NCBI GenBank assembly: GCA_009801015.1
Contig: VHZZ01000151.1
Span: forward strand, 177,343 to 219,361
DNA length: 42,019 bases
Direction: 5' to 3'
From: Silene noctiflora
Lineage: Eukaryota > Streptophyta > Magnoliopsida > Caryophyllales > Caryophyllaceae
Shown: positions 21,201 to 32,400 of the stretch, piece by piece
Layout of the letters: each line of letters begins with the position of its first letter
Numbering within the stretch: the first letter of the stretch is position 1
Position numbers and translations under genes: made by a program
Notes under the pieces: model-generated
Told to the model about the DNA's origin: nothing
The model's input: only the letters and a program-made list of their open reading frames with translations
Databases searched by the model: none

Positions 21201-24200
21201 TGTAATAGCAGGAGAACGATGGCACGGGCAGCATTGCTTGTAGGAATGACTATCTGATTATTATGAATGAATTTAACATATGCTTATTCTGTACATTGTT
21301 TAAACCTTGAAAGATCAAACTTAGTATTGGAAACGTTATACTGGATGCCAGAAGGAGAAAAGACCAACATCCTAGAGAAAAGGCAAGCAACACGGTCACC
21401 TAGAGCAGTAAGGATCAGAACAGAAGTAAATGACAGTTACCTGAAAACTTTGACATGATAAGTTGCACCAATCAGCACTAATAAGTTCTCTTCCTTCAAC
21501 AGAAATATGATGACCACGTCCCTGAGATGTATGAAAGAAATAAGATGACAATGTAATTCCCACAGAAACTGGACACTCTACATCAGTCGTACTTTATATC
21601 AGTCTTGCGGTAAGTTAACCTCTTCAAGGCCCTTGGCAGTGTTTGGAGCTAGCAATCAGTGTGCAGTATAATCTAGATTTTGAAACAAACACTCTATCTC
21701 TCAAGTCTCAACGCTTTAAATATTAAATATGACAATTTGGACATCTAATAGTAGTAGTGGATCAAAATCTAACTGATCACCTTCAAGGTCCTCGAGAGTA
21801 TGCATACCCATTCAAGTTGTTAAGAGCAAAATACATTACAACAGCATAACCAAATGGTGGGGCAAGGAGGAGGGTTTGATAAACGCAGTCTTACTCTTAT
21901 GTCAATGATCCATAGATGTAGTTCGGATTGACTCATAATAAAAATTGCGTAAATAATTGTATCAAATGACTGCTACTTCAGAATAAAAAGAATCGCAACT
22001 AGTGTCATTTTGGTTTATTCCATCATAATCTACAACCAAAGAACAGTGAGTCGAAATATTGTCAGTTCAAATAATCAGTGGGAAGTCTTATTTGAACCAG
22101 CAATACTCCACACTTCACAGTTTTAAATAATACATTGTAGCTCAGGATCCTTTCAAGTTGCAGTATCCAGGCTCTACAGTCTACACAATATCTGCCTTTC
22201 TATTGCTATGTAAGGGAAAGAATGTCATCACTCTGCATACTCTATTATCAACCATTATATATTTATATGTAAATAAACAATATGCTGTCTATCCATAATT
22301 AACATGCTTTTGTCGCTGTCCGATGTAACTTTTTCACGAATTCTCCAGCCCATACAGAGAATACAATACCATTAAACAATACAGGCAGTCCTTGTGTTCA
22401 TTCACATCTGAGTGAGTTCTTCGTCCTAGGGAACTATTAGATCAATAACAATTAACGAAGTATCTGTATACAACTCCTCAAAATAAACTTCTCCTTTTAC
22501 TTTACACAGACTCCAAGACAACCACATTAACCCTAACCCTTTTTGCTTTTATATACCATTACTTTTAGTAAAAAAATATCAGAAAGAATTTTTAGATACA
22601 TGTAAATATACTAGTATAGTGTTCAGAGTTTGGAACTTCAATCCCGAAAGGTAATGTAGGTTGCGTAATGAAGAAACAAAAAAGCATCCGACTACCTGAT
22701 CAAAGTCCGAGTAGAATGGAATTGCCTTTGGATAATTTTGCATTACTCCCCATGAATTTTCAATAAGACTCCACCAACTGCAAAATGTGGACCCAAGAAA
22801 AGGGCTCAAACAATACTGATGTGAAAGGCCAAGGTAGTGAGCGACAGCATTTGGTGACATGCGAATGGCCTAAAATTAGATAAAAATATTTAACCTTTGA
22901 TGTTCATTTACAAATTAAACTTCCTGTAGATTAAATAAAATTCGGATATTTTAGATCTGATACATCTTTTGCCGTATATTGACAGTTTTTCATAATTTAG
23001 ATTTTAGACCCATAGTTCACCACCAAAGCCTAATTAACTGAAGGAGATTTAATTCTCATTGATGGTACCTCTCCGACCTTTTTTTAAGATCCAAAGGAAG
23101 TACAAATGCACCATAAAACTTTGTCAAAAATAAAAAAATAAAGTTGCAGCATAAATCAGCAGGAAACGGTATACGCTAATATTGTGATGTCGAAATTTCA
23201 AAAATAAATATAAACAGCCAGCTACCGGTTCTGAGCAGTTTGGAAATCTGGAGGCTGATGTGTCTCATATACCCATCCAGGTGCAAATATTGCCGCTGAT
23301 ACAGCATTCTTCTTTATAACCTCTAGTGCAATGTTTGTCTACATATGTACAATGAATTTTTCAATGACAGTCGAGAAGTAGAAAAATTAATGCACAAGAT
23401 GAGGGATTTCAATACTTTGCAAGATATGGTTAGCTGTAAATTATAGAGTATTTCTTTTCTTGTTTTGTATCTCGCATTCTTCCCTTACACTTCACTTAAT
23501 AAACTTTCCAGAAACACTTTATTACTAAGTTAAAACACTAATCACGACATCACGTGTATGTTACAGAATATTAGTTTTAGGCATAAATGCATAACAACTT
23601 GTTCAAATTGGCCCAACACTTATTAACTGTTTAAATTTCATTTTTCACATAGGGTACGATTTAAGCTGAACTCATGAAAAATAGAAAACACTGAGAAAAA
23701 GAATACACCTATACAGAGATCAAACTGTAAATAAAGCAAGATGATTTGCAATAACATATCTAAAGAAATGTTTTTAAGAACCTATGTTATCCAAGATGAG
23801 TGGAAATTACCAACGCTAGAGACACTTTTAGAACTCAGTATTAGACAGCAGCCAAGGAGAAGAAAGGAATTGAAAGATGTTAAGAGTTAAGCACATACAT
23901 CCCATTGCCCTCCACCGTAAGTATTCCTTCCAAACACATCTATCCCCATGTAAACGTCAAATTTCCTGTCACCAGCAACTTTAGCAGAGAGCCTTGGGTA
24001 GTCTTCCTGTGAAATCAAGATAACATTCACTAGTAACACTTGAGAAAAAAAAAAACTTGCATCAGAAAAAAGAAAAGAGGACACATACCTTCCATGTGTA
24101 GTTTGTAAAAATGCCATCACATGAATCAAAGAAGGCTTTGTTTTTGTCATTTAATTGATCTTGCCAGTCAAGGTCGCCATAAATTGTAACACTGTCATAC

Positions 24201-27200
24201 CTACAAAGTACAAACCACAATAAAAATGCTTAGTAATTATAAGTGCATGGAACAACAGAAATATTAAAGTGGGTTTCAACACAGACCATATCACCAAAGA
24301 CCCTGGTTTTGAGGAATGCATTGTATCTGTCAGATGCCTGACAAATTCTTTTAAATTCCCTATCTGGGACTGGTCCAATTTGACCTCCATATTGATCTGC
24401 ACCAAGCTGGTGTTAAATGTTTTTCCGAGTCAATATTCAAAAGAAATTCTTTCCAATTCCTTCTGTTTTTTATCTGATCATCTATAACAGAACAATTTGG
24501 ATTCTTTGATTGTTTTTCCATGGTAAGATTGGTATTCCATACAACATTATAGGAATTTTTAACTTGGACATTTGTAGATTATAGGAATTTTTACGTTATA
24601 TTGTGCTTGGTTTGGAATAATTTCACTTCGGTGCCTGAGGTTTAGCATATTCCACGATCAGAGACTGAGTTTTGGATTATTTTCCACTCCCATGACCGAA
24701 GTTTTAAAATTTTCTCAGTCAGTGACCTAAGGTATAAGACATTCAAATTTCATCTCTTGATGACCTGTTTCAACATAATAAATTACAAAGATAAACATTA
24801 AAGTAGATAAGGTGATTTTTAACATATTTTGCAAAAGAATTAATTTGTCATGCTTAAGAATATCTGTTTTTTGGAAGAGTATGAAACTTTGATGATGTTA
24901 CACTTAAGGTCACCAAAATAGGAAAACTCAAACCTCGGTCACCAAATGAAATTAGTGAAACATCAGGGTCCAAAGTAGAAGTAGCTCAAACCTCATGGCA
25001 TCAAAATGAAATTAACCCTACATTAAAAGCCGATAACTATGCGGCCGATAAAAATTCTATTTTTTACAATTTCACCCCAAATTGGAACCATTAGTAGACT
25101 ATAAGCTGACAACTATGTGATGCCAACAACAACAAAGATATTACCACAGTGCTTGAAGGGCTCACTCAGGCCGCAAATGAAGAGGTAAAGGGGAAGATGT
25201 ACGCAAGCTTGCCCCATTGTTAACATAAGGAGACTGATTTCAAAATGACCCATAATTAAAAATTGCATCACATGCCAGCTACTTTACAGTAAAAGGGAAG
25301 TGCAACCAGATAATGCTAAATGAATCATATCATCATAAATTCATAATCCAAAAACAGATAATGCTAAGCATTCACTCCATTGGCAATAATGCAGATTGTT
25401 CCTTCACATCCGGGCAATGAAATGAAGCAATAACAAAAACAAATAAGTGAACCAGAACACAGGAAAAGAATTACCAGCCACCCATCAAATCCCAGAGCAA
25501 CTGCAAGTTCAGTCAACCGCTCAGCGCACATCTGAGCATACTCCTTTGTTGATAATAGCTTATCACTCACCAGTTTTCCCTCATCCCACTCTGTAAGGAA
25601 AGTTCCCAAGACCTTCATTAAAAACAGTATGTTATGCGTAGCATAAGGTCTCATACAAGTAATCAGAACAGTAATTTTGAGGAAAGAACTCAAGTTTACA
25701 TCATAAGCAAAAAGATGACAGCATAACAGGCGCACAAGCAGATTAAGCCGACAAGTATGGGAGGAATGCACATAAACTATGATGGCATAATTGATTCGTC
25801 ACTAATCACTATGTCAAACAGTGTTTTACATATGCCTCATAACTCAAGTCCATCCATGATAAAAAATTTAACAGGCGGAGAACAAAGGCGGAATTATCTT
25901 ACCATAAAACTTGCAGTTTTTAAACTTAAGAATACAGAATGTTCTGCTTTCTAACCAAGACTCTTACAGAAACATCACAAAAACTAAAATGCATTGATTC
26001 AGTTGCAACTTGCAACTCATGGAAAATTATGCCCTAATTACTCTATCTTTTCCAACATTTCAGCCAAGCTAAGAACTTTTGTATTCAGTCATAACTCATA
26101 CTGCTTTTAATGGAGTCACATAAAATGATCAAGGTTGAGGAACAAAAAACCAACATTAATAAGCTTGATACGACATCACAAACCTTAGTCAAAAATCACA
26201 CCTAACTAACCTAAGTAATACTCCGTCCAGCCCAACTATTGTCCCTTCTCCCTCTTAGTTTGTTCCAAATTAATTGTCCCCTTTCTATTTTAATAAGGAA
26301 AAAGAGTGGAATTCCATCATTGTCCCTAGTTAAGTAATTATCACTCCCTTCATTAGTATCATGACAATTAAATTATCTTTGTTTCCTTTAAATCAAGGGG
26401 TAAAAGTTGTTATTTATCACAATTTCTTAAATCATCAAAATAATAAAGTAGGACGATGAAATGGAATGGAGTGACTAGTGAGTAACATTTTTACGGAATG
26501 ACAAAGGTCACAAAATGACGATAGGCTTTGAGTCCAAGTCAGCGGAACTTGAATCACCTTAACTAGAGCACAACTAGCACGAGATAGTTTTGACTTTTGT
26601 GTTGAGGCTGACCAAAGGCCTATACATATATGCAAATACAAAGGATTCAGATGGGACTCACTAGAATTAGAAAACGTCCACAAAATATCAATGAGCAATT
26701 ACCCAATCAGCCAAAACTTACAAGCATAACGTAATCAGCGTACTAGAAGCACAGATTAGGCAGCAAGACACCCTCAAGTTAAAAGACATCCACTAAATTC
26801 TTATAAGCACATACTACATGATACACCAAATCAATGGCAACACGGCGTGGGGCTAGCAGGGGACTACCTCAGTCCTCAAAGCAACGATAAATATAAACCT
26901 TTGTTTAAAATTTCAATTCTTTTTCTAACTTCCACTCATTAAACTCACCCCCAAAATAATTGTCAATCTACATCTTAACCTCCCAAACTCTGAATCTAGA
27001 CTCCGCCACCACTGCACTACACCCAATCAATCAACAGCCGCAAGCATCAGAATATAATAAAATTCAAAGGGAACATCAATCAGCATTCAACAATCAACAA
27101 ACCCATAAACATAGAAACATTGAAAACTACACACATCAAAGACAACAACAACAACAATTGATTGAGACATATCGAAATGGAATAGGCAAACAAATGACCG

Positions 27201-27671
27201 GGACGGAGGGAGTACCTTGGTACCATGTTTGTGAGCAGCATTGACCCAACAAGGAGGAGGCAAAGTAACTAAACTATGTGAAAAATAAACAAAAACATCA
27301 ATCAAATACCAATGCCATATTGCATATGCATTTGCATTTGTTCCACCTTGTACCCACTTATCATCCCCATACCCACCTGCCATATCATGGCATACTAGAA
27401 TCCTACCTCTATTTGGTAGACCCCATTTTACATCACCATCATCATCACCATCACTAATACCATCATTATGATCATAACTTGATGATGATGGTGGTGATGG
27501 TGATGATGGGTATAGTGGGATTGTTGATCTATTAAAAGGGTAATGAAAAGAATTAAAATATGATCTTGAAACAAGATCTTCAAGGGTTTTGATTGGGTAA
27601 GAGATTGGAATAGAGGGTTTTAATGGGTCAAATTGTTCAGGTTCTGGGTGTGTTTGTGATTTGGAAGCCAT
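18280..27671 (-). CDS. ENGASE: Cytosolic endo-beta-N-acetylglucosaminidase (GH85), in-frame stop
   Basis: Cleaves the chitobiose core of free N-glycans in the cytosol during turnover of misfolded glycoproteins. Exons (- strand): 27671-27216, 25612-25475, 24396-24287, 24200-24089, 24006-23899, 23338-23226, 22777-22696, 21521-21441, 20198-20143, 19551-19416, 18969-18280; all introns are GT-AG. Spliced, it spans 693 codons against ~680 in Arabidopsis. YPIKTLEDL precedes the GH85 barrel; the catalytic pair is in GWLINMEV (N200, E202), followed by YMGIDVFGRN and FAPGWVYE. I chose the ATGGCT start; an in-frame ATG at 27782 would add 37 hydrophobic/basic residues. Codon 449 (exon 10, 19463-19461) is TAA where the frame otherwise continues in family register on both sides, so the product would stop after the catalytic domain and lose the C-terminal beta domains. 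It could be a null or truncated allele, or a sequence error. Confidence 0.9.
19461..19463 (-). other. In-frame TAA in ENGase exon 10
   Basis: The reading frame is AHISKRLF, then TAA, then AKLLLYDSSLHFSYS, followed by the splice to VKSDG. Arabidopsis, from memory, has AHFTARLF-K-PQL...VKSD with the same number of residues, so one codon has become a stop. A single substitution from CAA or AAA would explain it. Confidence 0.85.
24616..25019. mobile_element. TIR element in ENGase intron 2
   Basis: The left end (ATTTCACTTCGGTGCCTGAGG) and the inverted right end (ATTTCATTTTGATGCCATGAGG) pair, and GTGACC / CTCAGTCAGTGACC motifs repeat inside. This fits a known style of plant MITE with long imperfect TIRs. 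It is non-coding. Confidence 0.6.
26221..26475. mobile_element. MITE-like element in ENGase intron 1
   Basis: The left end TA-CTCCGTCCAGCCCAACTAT continues with GTCCC strings. The right side near 26452-26475 carries GGACGATGAAATGGAATGGAG, roughly its inverse. The right boundary is uncertain. Confidence 0.45.
26836..27014. mobile_element. Worn hAT-like relic in ENGase intron 1
   Basis: It starts near GGCGTGGGGCTAGCAGGGG and ends TAGACTCCGCCACCACTG, resembling the relics at 13.2-14.3 kb. The strings TACACCAAATCAAT (26822-26835) and TACACCCAATCAAT (27018-27031) flank it with one mismatch in 14. That is longer than a hAT duplication, so their meaning is unclear. Confidence 0.4.
27155..27214. mobile_element. 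Stowaway MITE end at ENGase intron 1 donor
   Basis: The 60 bases ending GACCGGGACGGAGGGAG-TA match the right end of the intact MITE at 32936-33152, including GAAATAGG(C/T)AAACAAATGACC. The flanking TA (27213-27214) touches the last exon-side base, so on the - strand the donor GTACTCCC takes its T from the MITE target site. The other MITE end is not found nearby, so the copy is probably truncated. Confidence 0.7.
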
Positions 27672-27847
27672 TGATGAACAAGAAGGAAGGAATTGTGAGA
27701 AAAATGTTGTGATTGAAAAGATGATGTTTTTGAGATTGATTAGGGTTTGGCGTTTTACATGGGCGCGAAGGAAATTCAGCATTTGAAGATCAAAGAATAG
27801 GAAATTCAGTAGAAGAACAAGAAGAAAACTAAGAGTTTGTGATCTTG

Positions 27848-27873
27848 TTGACAGTTGACTTGAACAGTTGACT
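27848..27873 (+). promoter_or_regulatory. Cluster of three W-box cores upstream of ENGase
   Basis: TTGAC at 27848, TTGACT at 27855 and TTGACT at 27868 lie within 26 bases, 66-91 bases upstream of the first ATG. W boxes bind WRKY factors. A role here is inference, and the cluster may lie in the leader. Confidence 0.35.
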
Positions 27874-28301
27874 TTATCATCATGAATTCATTATCCGTCA
27901 CGAGCAAGATGGACCCCGTCACAAGTAAGATGGACTGTATATAAAATTATCTTCATTTTCCAACAATTAAATTCTGGAGTTAATTTGGAGTTTGTAAGAA
28001 TTTGGTTAGATCAGGTCGGATCAATTTCTAATCTTTTATTATCGAGTTACTTGTATTTATCTATAATGGTCGAAGGTATCAATGAACATTCGAACTGGGG
28101 AATGTTGGGTCCGGTCTGTTTGAGTTCTTAATTCGAGTGTCTGGTCGGATATGGGTAGGACTAATTTTGTCAAGTCTGATTGAAAATGAGATCAATGACT
28201 AAAATAGCCGTTAGTCTCTCCTAAACGGGTATTATCCATTTTTAAATTAAAACAGATCAAGAAATTTGATCTTAATAATTCGAAACTCAGCAAACACAAA
28301 T

Positions 28302-28473
28302 TCTCATTGAAGACGGACACTATCCGTCACAAGCTGAAAACGGGTAGTTTCCCTCTCACGATATGCAAGTGGGAATTAAATGGAACACCCCACTTGTCCT
28401 TCCACTTGTGATATTGTGAGGGGGACACTATCCATCTTCAACTTGTGACGAATAGTCTCCGTCTTCGATGAGA
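28302..28473. mobile_element. Palindromic MITE between ENGase and RH18
   Basis: The left arm TCTCATTGAAGACGGACACT pairs with the inverted right arm TCTCATCGAAGACGGAGACT, and pairing extends about 70 bases (CCGTCACAAG, CAAGTGG). A second, incomplete copy lies at 37149-37306. Confidence 0.8.
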
Positions 28474-28604
28474 CAAGCTGCTAAGCAAAACATTTGTCAG
28501 GCATGCTCGAAGAATTATTCAATATTTTTTGTTATAGTGCTTACAGTGCCAAAAAAAACCCGGTCTGTTGCAACAATTCAACAAATCATGTACAGAAATT
28601 TATA

Positions 28605-28852
28605 TTCCATCCATTTATTTTTCTTCCCATCTGCTTTATTGCGGTCTCCAAGATGTACTTTTGACCATCTCTGTTGACACCTATATGTTATTTTTTTCTA
28701 TTGAAATTTTTTTCGTAAAAGATTTCTTGATAATAAGTGTAAATGTTCTAATTTCATAACTCAAAATATGTTATTCTCTAACTTATTCACGGTTAAAGTT
28801 CGGAAACTTTGACCTTCAAAAAGCAAATGGGAAGAAAATAGGAAAATGGAGG
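28605..28852. mobile_element. MITE between ENGase and RH18
   Basis: The left end TTCCATCCATTTATTTTTCTT and the inverted right end, around TTTTCCTATTTTCTTCCCAT, pair imperfectly. CTTCCCATCTGCTTTA pairs with AAAGCAAATGGGAAG. Confidence 0.5.
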
Positions 28853-28969
28853 ATTCCTACTCGTGATTTAATGTCCAAAATACCATATTTACAGCATTAG
28901 GCTAATAATACAAACATCTTCAATGCATTCTAGATAAATTGCAATTAGAGAAAAATGTCCAACGAGGTC

Positions 28970-29009
<40 letters not shown>

Positions 29010-29463
29010 AATCAAATGAGAAAATGTCCAATCTATTATATTACCGGAAAAAAGATGTTATATATAAAATTGAAAGGTTCTGAATATTTATCAACTGGGA
29101 AAAATTGTAAAGAGCTATAATGTAGCTACAATCCTAAATAAGATTACTAGAAACACTAAAAATCCGGTCGTCGGATAATTGGCATCGGAGAACAAACTAG
29201 TTAAACACTCACCAACAGCATTTCTCTCGGCCAAAGATTACTCATAACCCGAAACCATAAAAGAGTAGATCTTCACCAAGAAAGTTGCCGGCTCTCTTTG
29301 GGAATATTCATCATTTCATCCTCACCAATAGCTCTTGCTTCAACATCTTATATTCTTACGTAGCCTGTACTCTCGAGTTAATTCATCCTTGTCGTCAAGT
29401 AGCCTGTAGTCTCAAAAGCTAAACTCTCGATTAAGTACTCATCAAACGGAACAATGAAACAGG
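28853..29463. other. RH18 3' flank, with 32-base A run
   Basis: A homopolymer of about 32 A lies at 28975-29006. The rest downstream of the RH18 stop should include its 3' UTR. No separate gene is seen. Confidence 0.5.
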
Positions 29464-32400
29464 TCATTCAAGCAAATCATCGGCTCCCATTAAATGGGCA
29501 TATTCATCTTCATCAATAGCGCCTTTTTTCAACTTTTTGAGTAGCCTATACTCGTGGGTCAAGTCATCGTCGTCTTCTTTAGTTTGAACAGCGCGTCTTT
29601 GCTTTGCAGTTTTCTTCTTCATCTCAGCACTTTGATTATTATTTGGAGCAGCTTTCCGTTTCTTCGGCATTTGGTTTTCTTCTGATTTCTTTGCCAGCAG
29701 CTTCCTTTTCCTTTGTTTTTCACGAGATTTATCTCTGAAACGAAAAAGTTATCAGTTGGCTCAAGCTATCTTATGCAAAGACTGCCACAAGAACATGCTG
29801 CAACAAATAGACACACATAAAATGACAAGGCTCAATATAGCATTACAAGACGATCACTATTTCCACCTTCAATCCAATGAGAAGCTAAACTGCCCTTAAA
29901 AAGACTTTCATTACAAGTTTTAGTGGTGACGAGCATTAAATTAAATTCTATTTTAAATCTTGGCATCTGCAGTTTAGGTTTAAAATCACTCTTCATTCAC
30001 CTTTTATAAGATTTTCTTGAAATCTCTCCATATTAAATGTTCAAATATGATTATATATAAGCGACACTAAGAAACCTCTTCGTGGGACGCTGAATGGATA
30101 AAAGAGGGTGTGTAAAAACCTATGACAGACCAAAAAGGTTTGTTTTGTTCGATTACTACAAATTGTTCCGTTATCTTTGAGGTTTTCTGTAGATGTGATG
30201 AGCTTTTATTGAAGAATTTCTCTTCCACACGAAAACAAAACTACAATGGAAGTGACAACAGTAGAAGTTAAACTCCGATAATTCTTATATATATCACCAT
30301 TATATATAGTAAGCCACACAAACTGAACTTGGTATGGCATTACATTTAGGCCGGGAGTCCAACACCACACTTAAGTTATGAAGGTTTTTACAGATGCCGC
30401 AACTGCATCTGAAGTGATAGTTACAGTTGCAACTTGAAGACCGACATCAGGACGCAGCAGATTCTCAAACCCATATGTAATAACACCAACTTCAGTATAA
30501 TAGATGCTGAATAGCTACAAACTAGGCTGGCAAGACAGAAACTCGGAGAGGAAGGGTAAGGAATTTTTACTTAAACTTGATTTCCTCCAACTTCACACCC
30601 TCGACTCGTGTGAACCCTTTAGTTGACAGAGAATGACGCTTCACTTCTGACACTGAAGGAAGCTGCAATAACCCAAAACCCATGGCCAACTTTCCAATCT
30701 CAAGTCCCTTCCACCTACAATCGACATAAATATTCCACTAATAAGTTTTAGACAAAGTCCATAACATGTAATTAACCAAACAAATATTCCTAATGACATA
30801 CCTGAATATAAAGGAGCACTGGTGCTCCTTATATGCACGGACAAAAGATACAAACGCTGTAAGTCCCTTCTCCATGACGTTACGATCATTTATTGCAGCA
30901 GCCCTTATCTGAGATACACCAGATTAAAGAAGAAAGATTAGTTTTCCATTGCTTTTGTATTTTACTTACCTCCTATCCATTCCAGACTGCCCATTTGACT
31001 TTTCACGGTGTACGAGACGACACTTAGACCACATTTTTCTCCATTTATATATTACTTTTTGTGTTGGAACTTGGAATTACAACTTTCCAAGACCTCTTAG
31101 TATAACGAACGAAAATATGTTAGTTTATGTTAAAACTTTATAAATTTGATTAAATATAATCAAGGTCAATATTTTACAAGTTTGACTTTAAAAAGTGGAT
31201 GGGTAGTTTCTAGTTTGGAATGGATTGAAGGGATTAACAGTTACTCCTGTACGATACAGTCTCATACATGAAACATATCAATTAACCTTATAATTAAAAG
31301 AAGGATACACAAGTATTTATGTTTACGTTAAGATATTACAGTAACATTTAGGTATATAGAAATTTATGATGGAGTTGATTTACTAACTAAGCTATACTCT
31401 GTGACTCTATGCATAAAACGAAACCGCTGAAGTAACATTCCAAACATAAAATGCTTACCTGCGGAATGACATCAACAGCGTCTTCAGAGCACTTTCTTTC
31501 TTGAAGCGGAATCCTTCTTATACGCAGAAATTCAACATAGGCTTCCTCCTATACATTAATACAATTAATAAACAACAAAACAATTAGGAGAATCTAAGAA
31601 ACAGGTATGTTTTCAACATAAAGCATCACCCTGCAGATATAACCATCACTCTGAAAGTATGGAACGTGTATCCTAAAATTACCTTAGGCAGCAGGAAAAC
31701 GATTGCACTACCCTGTTTCCCCAATCGTGCAGTTCGACCTACTCTATGAACAAATACATTTGGATCTTGGGGAGGATCATACTGCAACCCAAAAAAAAAC
31801 ATGATATGATTCAGTTTTGCAATCTATAATTCTATATTTAAAACTATAAAAGAAGACCCTATGACATGAGCATTTTACACGTGTCATCTCCTACACGTGT
31901 CATCTCCTCAGAGAAAAAAAAAAATCCCGCTGAACACTTTGCTTAACCCTAATTAATGTGATGCTCCACCTTTGTCTAAAAAAAAAAAAAATAATGCGAT
32001 GTTCCCTTCTCTCTTTCATCCTCTTAATATTTTGCCGCCTCCCTCATTCTTCAAAGTCCAAACTCCCTAAACTCCTTCATATTCTACCATGTTGATTCAG
32101 ATTACAAATTCATTATCAAGCAATTAGGTAAGTCGATTCCTAACTTTATAGCATTAATATTTTACAAATTTAACATACTTCATACAATACCTCATGAATT
32201 AGGAGAACCTATGTTTATTTGATTCTCCGAATTCTTCATGAATTTACCGTCTACTTCTTTATTTGTTTGATTTTATTCTTCTGATTTGTTATGGTAGGTA
32301 CTCCTATAATTATATACATTCAAAACATAGTCCTCTAATATTTATTATGTGATTTGCCTTACTCTGCATCATCCTCATTTTGTTTTATTTGCACGTTTAT

